Of a stretch of 64,000 bases of DNA, positions 50,258-57,468 are shown piece by piece. Under the pieces are notes generated by a model that saw only the letters and a program-made list of their open reading frames with translations, made no database searches and was not told the origin of the DNA. Position 1 is the first letter of the stretch; the number at the start of each line of letters is the position of its first letter. This stretch comes from Bacillota bacterium (GTDB lineage Bacteria > Bacillota > Clostridia > Christensenellales > Aristaeellaceae), in the NCBI GenBank assembly GCA_023416655.1, contig JAEZHK010000063.1, forward strand, positions 1 to 64,000, written 5' to 3'. The translations under genes and the position numbers were made by a program.

Positions 50258-51535
50258 ATGAAAAAGACGATGTGGATTGCCCTGGTTCTGGTCGTCTGCC
50301 TGCTCGCCGGCACTCAAGGGGCTATGGCGGCCGCCGCCAAGCCCTTCGAGGGCCAGACGCTGACCGTGCTCTTCATGTCCAGCGTGTACGCGGAGGCCGC
50401 CCGTTCCATCGCGGGGGCGTTCGAGGCTGCGACGGGCGCGAAGCTGGATGTCGTGGACTACCCCTACATCACGCTGCACGACAAGGCGCTGCTGGACCTG
50501 ACCAGCGGCACCGGGTCATACGATGTGATCGACGTCGCCTGCCAGTGGGACGGCGAGTTCGCCCCCTATCTGGAACCGCTGGACGCCTACGTGCAGAAGG
50601 ACGGCTTTGACACCTCCGTGTTCATCGAGAACGTGTTCAGCCAGGCCGGGCAGTGGCAGGGCGCGATCACCGGCATCCCCAACGCCAACACCCCGCAGGT
50701 GGTCGCGTACCGGACCGACCTGATCCCCGAAGGCCTGCCCAAGACTTGGGAAGAGTACTGCGCGCTGCTCGAGAAACTCAATGATCCCGCAAACGGCTTC
50801 TACGGCCTCTCGACCCCCGGCGTCCGCGAGCAGTACGGCGGAATCTGGGACTCCATCCTGTGGTCGATGGGCGGCTCCTGGGCGGACGAGAACTGGAACA
50901 TCACCATCGATTCCCCCGAAGCGCGCGCCGCGCTCATCAGCAGCAAGCGCCAGCTGGCCTGTGCGGACCCGGCGGCGCTCTCCTGGGGCCTTGAGGAGGC
51001 CATCGCCGCGTTCCTGGACGGCAAGTCCGCCGTATGCGACGCCTGGCCGACGCTGGGCATCACGCTCAAGGGCGACGACCCCGCGCAGAGCAAGATCGTC
51101 GGCAAGTGGGCGCTGGGGACCTTCCCCTTTGAGAAGAACGGCATCACCAACCTGAGCGCCTGGGACCTCGCGATCAACGCCGCCTCCGGCAAGAAGGACC
51201 TCTCCTGGGAATTCATCAAGATGTACACCACCGCCGAGAACCAGCAGAAGTTCTACGAGCAGTTCTACATCTTCTCGCCCCGCAAAGCCTTCTGGGAGCA
51301 GGACGCCATCAAGAAAGCGGGCCTTTACCCGCTGCGTACGGCGCTGGACACCGCGCTGATCTGGTGGCGTGTGGCCGCTTCCGTTGAGGCCGACACCGCC
51401 ATCGGCACCGCCGTCAACGGCTACCTCGCCGGGCAGATCGACGAGGAGACCGCCATCGCCAACATGAAGGCGGGCTTAGAGCAGGCGCTGACCATGAACC
51501 CGGTCGAGGAAGGCATCAAAAACTACAACCGCTGA
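50258..51535 (+). CDS. Sugar ABC transporter substrate-binding protein
   Basis: 425 residues, family-1 solute-binding protein. Signal peptide MKKTMWIALVLVVCLLAGTQ then GAMA, with cleavage before AAAKPFEGQTLTVLF. The Cys at ~14 sits inside the hydrophobic core rather than in a proper lipobox. Central YDVIDVACQWDGEFAPY and GIPNANTPQVVAYRTDL fit the CUT1 group. AAGGAGGA lies before ATG 50258. It is separated from its permease genes by a long hairpin. Sugar unknown. Confidence 0.9.
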   Translation: MKKTMWIALVLVVCLLAGTQGAMAAAAKPFEGQTLTVLFMSSVYAEAARSIAGAFEAATGAKLDVVDYPYITLHDKALLDLTSGTGSYDVIDVACQWDGEFAPYLEPLDAYVQKDGFDTSVFIENVFSQAGQWQGAITGIPNANTPQVVAYRTDLIPEGLPKTWEEYCALLEKLNDPANGFYGLSTPGVREQYGGIWDSILWSMGGSWADENWNITIDSPEARAALISSKRQLACADPAALSWGLEEAIAAFLDGKSAVCDAWPTLGITLKGDDPAQSKIVGKWALGTFPFEKNGITNLSAWDLAINAASGKKDLSWEFIKMYTTAENQQKFYEQFYIFSPRKAFWEQDAIKKAGLYPLRTALDTALIWWRVAASVEADTAIGTAVNGYLAGQIDEETAIANMKAGLEQALTMNPVEEGIKNYNR

Positions 51536-51547
51536 CGAACGGACCAA

Positions 51548-51579
51548 CGCGGGGGCCGGTCTTTGGATCGGCCTCCGCG
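51548..51579 (+). terminator. Intra-operon hairpin after the binding-protein gene
   Basis: A 14-bp stem with two G-U pairs and a TTTG loop, no T-tract. It has the same position and probably the same role (3' stabilisation or partial termination) as the hairpin at 21952 in the other sugar operon. Confidence 0.75.
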
Positions 51580-51601
51580 GGCGAACTTGGAGGTGCCGCC
51601 C

Positions 51602-52510
51602 ATGAAAGCAGGCTCAAGGTCCATGAGCGCCTTTAAGCGAAGCGACAGGCTGGCATCCTGGTCGTTTCTTGCGCCCGCCTGTCTTTTTCTCGCGGTCACG
51701 GCGCTCATGCCCCTAGTGTACTCGGTCTGGCTGAGTTTCTTCCGGTTCAAGATGAACCTTCCCAAAGCGGTGCCGCTTTTCATCGGATGGGACAATTACG
51801 CGCGCATCTTCATGGACCCCATGCTCGCGACCAGCGCGTGGAACACGCTGATTTTTGCGGTTGCCTCGGTGGCGCTGGAACTCGTGGTGGGCGTCGTGAT
51901 CGCGATGCTGATCTCGGGGGATGGCCGCTGGGCTCGCGTCGCGATGTCGGCGTTCATCATTCCGATGATCATGGCGCCGGTGGCGGCCGGTACGCTGTGG
52001 CGGATGATGCTGGATTCCTCCACGGGCGTCATCAACTATTTCCTCTCGCTGGTTGGCATTCCGAGGGTTTCGTGGCTCGCCGGCACCTATACGGCGATGT
52101 TGTCGGTGATCTTCGTCAACGTCTGGCAACTGACGCCGTGGGTCACGGTGATCGTCGCGGCGGGCCTGAAGGCGCTGCCCAGCGACTGCCTGCAGGCGGC
52201 GCTGGTGGACGGCGCAAGCTCCTGGCAGATCTTTAGGAGGATTGTTCTGCCGCTGATCATGCCGCTGATGGCGGTGGTGATCATGATCCGCTTCATCGAC
52301 GCGTTCAAGGTGTTTGATACCGTCTATGTGATGACCGGAGGCGGTCCGGGTACGGCGACGGAGATGCTGCCCAACTATATCTACAAGCAAGGCTTGAAAT
52401 ACTTTGACGCGGGTTACGCCGCCGCCATGGCGATCATGTTCGTGCTGGCGATGACGCTTGCCTGCCTTCTGTTTACCCTATGGCGCAGGAGGGAGGAGCT
52501 CAAGCTGTGA
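51602..52510 (+). CDS. Sugar ABC transporter permease (MalF type)
   Basis: 302 residues, about six membrane helices, EAA loop LQAALVDGASSWQIFRRIVL. ATG 51602 is chosen because GGAGG lies upstream. Its last codons contain the ribosome site of the next permease gene and its stop overlaps that start (GTGA). Confidence 0.9.
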   Translation: MKAGSRSMSAFKRSDRLASWSFLAPACLFLAVTALMPLVYSVWLSFFRFKMNLPKAVPLFIGWDNYARIFMDPMLATSAWNTLIFAVASVALELVVGVVIAMLISGDGRWARVAMSAFIIPMIMAPVAAGTLWRMMLDSSTGVINYFLSLVGIPRVSWLAGTYTAMLSVIFVNVWQLTPWVTVIVAAGLKALPSDCLQAALVDGASSWQIFRRIVLPLIMPLMAVVIMIRFIDAFKVFDTVYVMTGGGPGTATEMLPNYIYKQGLKYFDAGYAAAMAIMFVLAMTLACLLFTLWRRREELKL

Positions 52511-53433
52511 CGAATATAAAGACAAGAACCCGAGAAACCTCCACCGCCCAGACAATCCTGAGGAAGAAAAGGACCCGCGAAGCCTCCTCCGCCGAGGCAA
52601 TCCTGTCCAACTTCCTCGGCAGGCCGACCAGGGCCGTGCTGGTGACGATCAGCATGCTGGCGGTGCTGTTCCCGCTCTACTGGGTCGTGACCAGTTCATT
52701 GAAGCTCGAACAGGATTACCTCGCCAACCCGCCGGTTTTGATCCCCGGCCAGTTCACCCTTGCCAGCTTTGCGGACATATTCACCAACAGCCAGCTGGGC
52801 TCCACCTTCCTGTCCTCGCTGACCATCGCGGCGGTCACAACGCTGATCTCAGTCGCCATCGGCAGCATGGCGGCCTATGCGCTGGCGCGTGGGCCGATCG
52901 GCCGAAAAGCCAAGAACCTTTTCGGGCTGTGGTTCCTGGTGCAGAAGATGTACCCGGCGATCGCGACGGCGATCCCGATCTACATGGTCATGCGGGCGCT
53001 GAAGCTTATGGACACGCAGTTCGCGCTGATCGTCATGAACACCAGCTTCAACTTGCCGATGGTCATCTGGTTGATGATGGGTTTCTTCGAGCAGCTGCCC
53101 TACTCGCTGGAGGAGAGCGGCATGCTGGACGGCGCGGGCTTCTACAGGCGCTACTGGGACATCATCCTGCCGATCACAAAGCCGGGGTTGATCGCGTCGG
53201 CCATATTGACCTTCGTGGCCACCTGGAACGAGTTTTTATTCGCGGTGATCCTGACGATCAAAAAGACCAAGACGCTGCCGGTGGTCATCGCGGGCTTCAT
53301 CACGGACCGGGGGCTTGATTGGGGCCCGATGGCGGCAGCCTCGATCGTGATGCTGGTGCCGGTGGTCATCCTGGCGTTTGCGCTGCAGCGGGATTTCGTG
53401 CAGGGCCTCGCGATGGGCGCGGTGAAGGGATAA
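52507..53433 (+). CDS. Sugar ABC transporter permease (MalG type)
   Basis: About 308 residues. A charged, Arg/Thr-rich N-terminal ~40 residues with an internal near repeat (KTRTRETSTAQTILRKK / RTREASSAEAILSNF) precedes six helices. The EAA loop is LEESGMLDGAGFYRRYWDII. GTG 52507 is preferred over ATG 52480 because GGAGGGAGG lies 8-10 bases upstream. The ATPase is not encoded here. Confidence 0.88.
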   Translation: MTNIKTRTRETSTAQTILRKKRTREASSAEAILSNFLGRPTRAVLVTISMLAVLFPLYWVVTSSLKLEQDYLANPPVLIPGQFTLASFADIFTNSQLGSTFLSSLTIAAVTTLISVAIGSMAAYALARGPIGRKAKNLFGLWFLVQKMYPAIATAIPIYMVMRALKLMDTQFALIVMNTSFNLPMVIWLMMGFFEQLPYSLEESGMLDGAGFYRRYWDIILPITKPGLIASAILTFVATWNEFLFAVILTIKKTKTLPVVIAGFITDRGLDWGPMAAASIVMLVPVVILAFALQRDFVQGLAMGAVKG

Positions 53434-53487
53434 ACAAAAATATTCGCTTGATTGGAGCGCGACTACGTTGACAGAAGGGGAGAGCGT

Positions 53488-54693
53488 ATGGACAAGGATC
53501 GGCTGAAGGCGTATCAGCGGAAGTTCCGCAATGAACTAATGAATAACAGCGCGCCATTCTGGATGGAGCATGGCTGGGACCGCGAGCATGGCGGGATCTA
53601 CACCTACCTCGCCCGAAACGGGGAGCGGTGTTCGACGCTCAAAAGCGTGTGGGCGCAGGGGCGCTTTCTGTGGACGCTGTGCCGGCTGTGCGCCCAGTAC
53701 GGCGTGCGGGAGGACTGGATGCGGGCCGCCGTGAGCTGCAAGGCGTTTCTCGACGAGCATTGCATCGACAGCGATGGGCGAATGTTTTTCCTGGTCACCG
53801 CGGACGGGCGGTCCGCCCGCAAGCGCAGGTACTTCTTCTCCGAAGCCTTCTACATCATGGGCTTTGCCGAATACGCGCTCTTGACCGGCGATGAAAGCGC
53901 CCTTCAGAAAGCGCGGGACATGTACGATTTCGTGCTGAGAATCTACAAAAACCCCGATTCCGATCCGCATTATGTGTACCCGAAGTTTGAGCCTGAGACG
54001 ATCGTGACCCGGGCGCTCGCCGGGCCAATGATCATGCTGAACGTATCCAACGTGCTCAGGCGCTGCGACCCCGCGAACGCCGAACGCTATGACGCGGGCG
54101 TAAAGGAGTACATTGCCGACGTCACGGGATACTTCCTGAGCGAAGAGCACCGGTGCGTATTTGAAACCGTGAGCGGCGACGGACGGCTCCTTCTGGACAT
54201 CCCGATGGGGCGCGTGGTCAACCCCGGCCATTCCATTGAGGCGGCGTGGTTCCTGATGAACGAAGCCCGCTACTTCGGGGATGCCGCGCTCACCCGGAAA
54301 GCCGTGGACATTCTTAAGTGGTCGCTGGACCTAGGGTGGGATCAGGAGAACGGCGGGCTCGTGTACTTCGTGGACCGGTTGGGCTATCCGCCGGAACAGT
54401 ACGAGCACGATATGAAGCTCTGGTGGCCGCAGTGCGAGGCGGTCATCGCGGCGCTGATGGCCTACGCCGACACAGGCGATGAAAAATGGGCCGAATGGTT
54501 CGAGCGCATTGCGGACTATGCCTTCCGGTACTTCAAGGACGATGAAGGACCGGAGTGGCTGGGATACCTTCACAAGGACAACACCCGGCAGCTGCCCATC
54601 GTCAAGGGCAACTACTTCAAGGGGCCGCTGCACCTGCCGCGCATGCTGATGACCTGCGATGCGCTCATCGACGAACTTCTCGCGAGGGAGTGA
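53488..54693 (+). CDS. N-acylglucosamine 2-epimerase family protein
   Basis: 401 residues, (alpha/alpha)6 barrel. Typical segments are HGWDREHGGIYTYL, KSVWAQGRFLWTL, NPGHSIEAAWFLM, and KLWWPQCEAVIAAL. The histidines of NPGHSIE and the C-terminal region are the usual catalytic candidates. Members epimerise or isomerise free sugars such as GlcNAc, cellobiose or mannose. In this operon it likely handles a sugar released from the imported glycoside. Confidence 0.85.
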   Translation: MDKDRLKAYQRKFRNELMNNSAPFWMEHGWDREHGGIYTYLARNGERCSTLKSVWAQGRFLWTLCRLCAQYGVREDWMRAAVSCKAFLDEHCIDSDGRMFFLVTADGRSARKRRYFFSEAFYIMGFAEYALLTGDESALQKARDMYDFVLRIYKNPDSDPHYVYPKFEPETIVTRALAGPMIMLNVSNVLRRCDPANAERYDAGVKEYIADVTGYFLSEEHRCVFETVSGDGRLLLDIPMGRVVNPGHSIEAAWFLMNEARYFGDAALTRKAVDILKWSLDLGWDQENGGLVYFVDRLGYPPEQYEHDMKLWWPQCEAVIAALMAYADTGDEKWAEWFERIADYAFRYFKDDEGPEWLGYLHKDNTRQLPIVKGNYFKGPLHLPRMLMTCDALIDELLARE

Positions 54694-54697
54694 ACAC

Positions 54698-55708
54698 ATG
54701 GGAAGGCGCGAACCAAATTTTTCTCAAATCCTCAAAGTCGTGCGGCGCGAGAAGCCGGACAGGCCGACGCTTTTTGAGTTCTTCATGAACATGCCGCTCT
54801 ACGAGCGCGTCACTGGGCGAAAGCGCGGGGAAGGGGCGCTCGAAGAGCTGAAGATCACGGCCGAGGCCTTTTGTGCGCTGGGCTATGACTATGTCTTCTG
54901 CAAAGCGAGCGACATGCAGTTCGACACCCAAGCGCATAAAAAAGAAAAGACCATCTCGCTCAACGACGGCTGCGCCATCACGGACTGGACGTCCTTTGAG
55001 CGGTTCCGCTGGCCCGATCCTGATGCGTTCGATTTCTCGCGGCTCGAGAAGATCCGGCAGTACCTTCCGGACGGCATGAAGCTGATGGTCGCGGGGCCCG
55101 GAGGTGTTCTGGAGAACGCGATCGCGCTGACCGGCTATGACAACCTGTGCATGATGCTTTACGAGGAGCCGGAGCTTGTCAAAGCGATCTTTGACGGGAT
55201 CGGAAGCCGGTTGGTCCGGTATTACGAGATCGCCATGCAGTTTGACGCGGTGGGCCTGCTCATGTCAAACGACGACTGGGGCTTCAATTCGCAGACACTC
55301 CTCTCCCCGACCCACATGCGTCAGTACGTATTCCCGTGGCACCGCCGGATTGTCGAAACCGCCCATATCGCCGGGCGGCCCGCGCTGCTGCACTCCTGCG
55401 GGTACATGAACGAGATCATGGAAGATGTCATCGAGGACATGCGCTACGACGCCAAGCACTCCTTCGAGGACAAAATCCTGCCCATCGAGGAGTGCTACAA
55501 AAGGTGGGGCGGGCGGATTGCGCTGCTGGGCGGCATTGACCTCGACTTCCTGATCCGCTCCCCGATCCCGGTGATACAAGAGCGTTGCCGGAACCTGCTC
55601 GCCCTGACGGGAAAAACGGGTGGCTTCGCGCTGGGCTCCGGCAACAGCATTCCGGAATACGTGCCGTTTGAGAATTTCATCGCGATGATCGAATGCGCAA
55701 CGATTTAG
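54698..55708 (+). CDS. UROD-family methyltransferase-like protein, copy 3
   Basis: 336 residues. The barrel has LLHSCGYMNEIMEDVIEDM, whose H-x-C pair fits a zinc site, and DRPTLFEFFMNMPLYERV at the N-terminus. The late cysteine seen in copy 2 is not evident: the equivalent region reads FALGSGNSIPEYVP. GGGAG precedes ATG 54698, four bases after the epimerase stop. It ends the ROK operon. The end of the gene coincides with one of the imperfect direct repeats around structured element copy B. Confidence 0.75.
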   Translation: MGRREPNFSQILKVVRREKPDRPTLFEFFMNMPLYERVTGRKRGEGALEELKITAEAFCALGYDYVFCKASDMQFDTQAHKKEKTISLNDGCAITDWTSFERFRWPDPDAFDFSRLEKIRQYLPDGMKLMVAGPGGVLENAIALTGYDNLCMMLYEEPELVKAIFDGIGSRLVRYYEIAMQFDAVGLLMSNDDWGFNSQTLLSPTHMRQYVFPWHRRIVETAHIAGRPALLHSCGYMNEIMEDVIEDMRYDAKHSFEDKILPIEECYKRWGGRIALLGGIDLDFLIRSPIPVIQERCRNLLALTGKTGGFALGSGNSIPEYVPFENFIAMIECATI

Positions 55709-55919
55709 AAAAGCGCTGCGCATTAAGGCGTTGAAAAACCCGAGGGTTTTTCAACGCGCAGGAGGAGGTCCTGCGTGGGCCTGAAATTCTGAGGACCACC
55801 AGTGTGCGCACTGATGGTAGAAACACGTTCCCGGCGCACAGGTCGCCGGGAACGGTTGGAGGGTACTACCAGGTTTGTCAACAGGCTGATGCGCAACGTT
55901 CTAGAGAAAGAGCTGCGCA
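55692..55919 (+). repeat. Imperfect direct repeats flanking element copy B
   Basis: Upstream arm 55692-55724 and downstream arm 55888-55919 share GATGCGCAACG-type and TAGA(G)AAAG...GCTGCGCA blocks. Each arm is itself an inverted repeat (TGCGCA...TGCGCA). The upstream arm contains the stop codon of UROD copy 3. This looks like a duplicated target or an end motif of an inserted unit; copy A at 13803 lacks such arms. Confidence 0.55.
55728..55887 (+). repeat. Structured intergenic element, copy B
   Basis: The second copy of the element at 13803. It has the same opening palindrome (GCGTTGAAAAACCC ... GGGTTTTTCAACGC, 55728-55756), the shared CTGCGTG-GCCTGAAAT segment, a hairpin around CAGTG/CACTG (55796-55817), a 10-bp GTTCCCGGCG/CGCCGGGAAC stem (55827-55853), and the tail GGTT-GTCAACAG. 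A ~45-base compound hairpin of copy A is missing. Stem positions differ between copies mostly by changes that keep pairing. It lies between UROD copy 3 and the convergent small gene at 55970. Confidence 0.7.
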
Positions 55920-55969
55920 CTCGCGGGATTGAAAAGAGCATCTATTTGGAGGGGACAGCGGAGCGCGTT

Positions 55970-56176
55970 TCAGCGGAAGCTGGCGTTCCCTTCAAATCGC
56001 GGCCTGCTTAAGCGCTCTGCCGGGCCGGGGACCAGGCGGCCATGCCTGTACATCGGCAGGTAGCTGCCGCCGGGCGTTATTCCCGCGACGTTGTCGCCCA
56101 ACCACTTCACCTGATAGAGGTCGTCGATGGCGCGTTCACGCATTTCGTACTCGGCCACCGGGAACTCAATGGTCAC
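55970..56176 (-). CDS. Small coupled reading frame, function unknown
   Basis: 68 residues from GTG 56176, which overlaps the stop of the trehalase-like hydrolase gene as GTGA. The same GTGA overlap joins that gene to the rhamnosidase gene. The product reads VTIEFPVAEYEMRERAIDD then LYQVKWLGDNVAGITPGG, with normal GC-rich codon use, so it looks translated. It could be a small true gene or a C-terminal piece cut off by a frameshift at the hydrolase stop. No family was recognised. Confidence 0.5.
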   Translation of the reverse strand: MTIEFPVAEYEMRERAIDDLYQVKWLGDNVAGITPGGSYLPMYRHGRLVPGPAERLSRPRFEGNASFR

Positions 56177-57468
56177 GCCCGGAGGAAGTCGAACGCCGAG
56201 AAGGAGCCGTCCAGTTCCGCGGCCATGTTCAGGGCGAGCATGTTCCAGTTGAGGAAGCCCGGACTCATGACCGGCGCGCCGGTCTCGGGCACGTAGTATT
56301 CGTGCATCTCGCCGGTGGTCTTGAGGTCGCCGCCCAGGAGGGTCAGCGTCTGGTCGAAGAGGCGCTCGGCCTCCGCGCGGTAGCCGTAATTCAGAAGCGC
56401 GCGGAACACCGCGTAATTGACCACCAGCCAGATTGGCCCCAGCCAGTTCGAGGGATTGTTGGTGGCGTCCAGGTTGTACATCTTCTCGTCCCTTGACAGC
56501 GCGCGGATGCCGAAGGGACTGGCGAAGGTCTTTTCGTCCGTGATGTGCTCCCGCACGATGCGCTCCGCCTGCTCCGCCGTGGCCACGCCCGCGAGCATCG
56601 GAATGAACCCCGTCCAAGTGCGGATCTTGATGGGCAGCGTGTGCCAGAACACGCCCAGCCCCTTGTGGAACCAGTCGTAGGCGCGGGTCTTGACGTCCAC
56701 ATCCTGCGAGTAGAAGAACCCGTCTCGTTCATCCCAGCATTCCCGCTGGATCGCGGCGGCGAGAGAGTCGGCCTTTTCCACATAATGGGCGGCGCGGCCA
56801 TCCTCTCCGAGCTTTTTGAGGATGCCCGCCATGGCGCGTTTTTCCAGCACCATGAAGCCGTTCAAAAACACATTCGCCGTGGAGAAGCGCGGGCGGCCGA
56901 AGCTGGCCGGGTCATTGTCCATGCCGATCATCACGTCGTCCGCCCAGACGTAGAGCCCGGTGGCTCCGTGCAGGTAGTACCGGTCGTAGCAGGCGAAGTA
57001 GGCTTCAAGCTTCTCAGCATGAGGCCGGAGCCATTCGTGGGAGCCGGCAAGCCCTGACACCAGCATCGCCTGCTGGCACAAAAAGGGCTTGTGCATGTTC
57101 AGGATGTGGCCCTCTCGGTGCTTTCGGATCAGGTAGGATTCCTCGTCCTCGCCCTGGATGTTGTTCGATACCATCATGGGGATGTAGCCGTCCTCGAGCT
57201 GGAAAGCGAGGAAGTTCTCCACGTTGCCCCGCGCGTGGGCGAGCAGCTTTTCCGAAAAGCCCGGCTCCGCGAACTCCGTCTTCGCGTAGGCGGTGAGCGC
57301 GTACACCGTCCAGAAGGTGTCCCAGTCCCAGAGGTTGCCGTCGTAGATGGAGCCGGGATCGATGAACGGATGGGGGAAGCGCTTGCCGGGGTATTTGAAT
57401 ACCCGTGGGCTTCGCTCCCGGATGTAGCGGCCAATGAGGCCGAGGAATTCCCTTTGTGCGTTCGTCAC
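56173..57468 (-). CDS. Trehalase-like / GH63-type (alpha/alpha)6 glycosidase
   Basis: 431 residues. Motifs of the MGH1/GH37/GH63 fold: NLWDWDTFWTVYAL, GYIPMMV, ATNNPSNWLGPIWLVVNYAV and MHEYYVPETG. GH63-type enzymes cleave alpha-glucosides or mannosylglycerate with an Asp/Glu pair. The substrate is not clear. There is no signal peptide, so it acts inside the cell on imported material. GTG 57468 overlaps the stop of the rhamnosidase gene, giving translational coupling. Confidence 0.78.
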   Translation of the reverse strand: MTNAQREFLGLIGRYIRERSPRVFKYPGKRFPHPFIDPGSIYDGNLWDWDTFWTVYALTAYAKTEFAEPGFSEKLLAHARGNVENFLAFQLEDGYIPMMVSNNIQGEDEESYLIRKHREGHILNMHKPFLCQQAMLVSGLAGSHEWLRPHAEKLEAYFACYDRYYLHGATGLYVWADDVMIGMDNDPASFGRPRFSTANVFLNGFMVLEKRAMAGILKKLGEDGRAAHYVEKADSLAAAIQRECWDERDGFFYSQDVDVKTRAYDWFHKGLGVFWHTLPIKIRTWTGFIPMLAGVATAEQAERIVREHITDEKTFASPFGIRALSRDEKMYNLDATNNPSNWLGPIWLVVNYAVFRALLNYGYRAEAERLFDQTLTLLGGDLKTTGEMHEYYVPETGAPVMSPGFLNWNMLALNMAAELDGSFSAFDFLRA

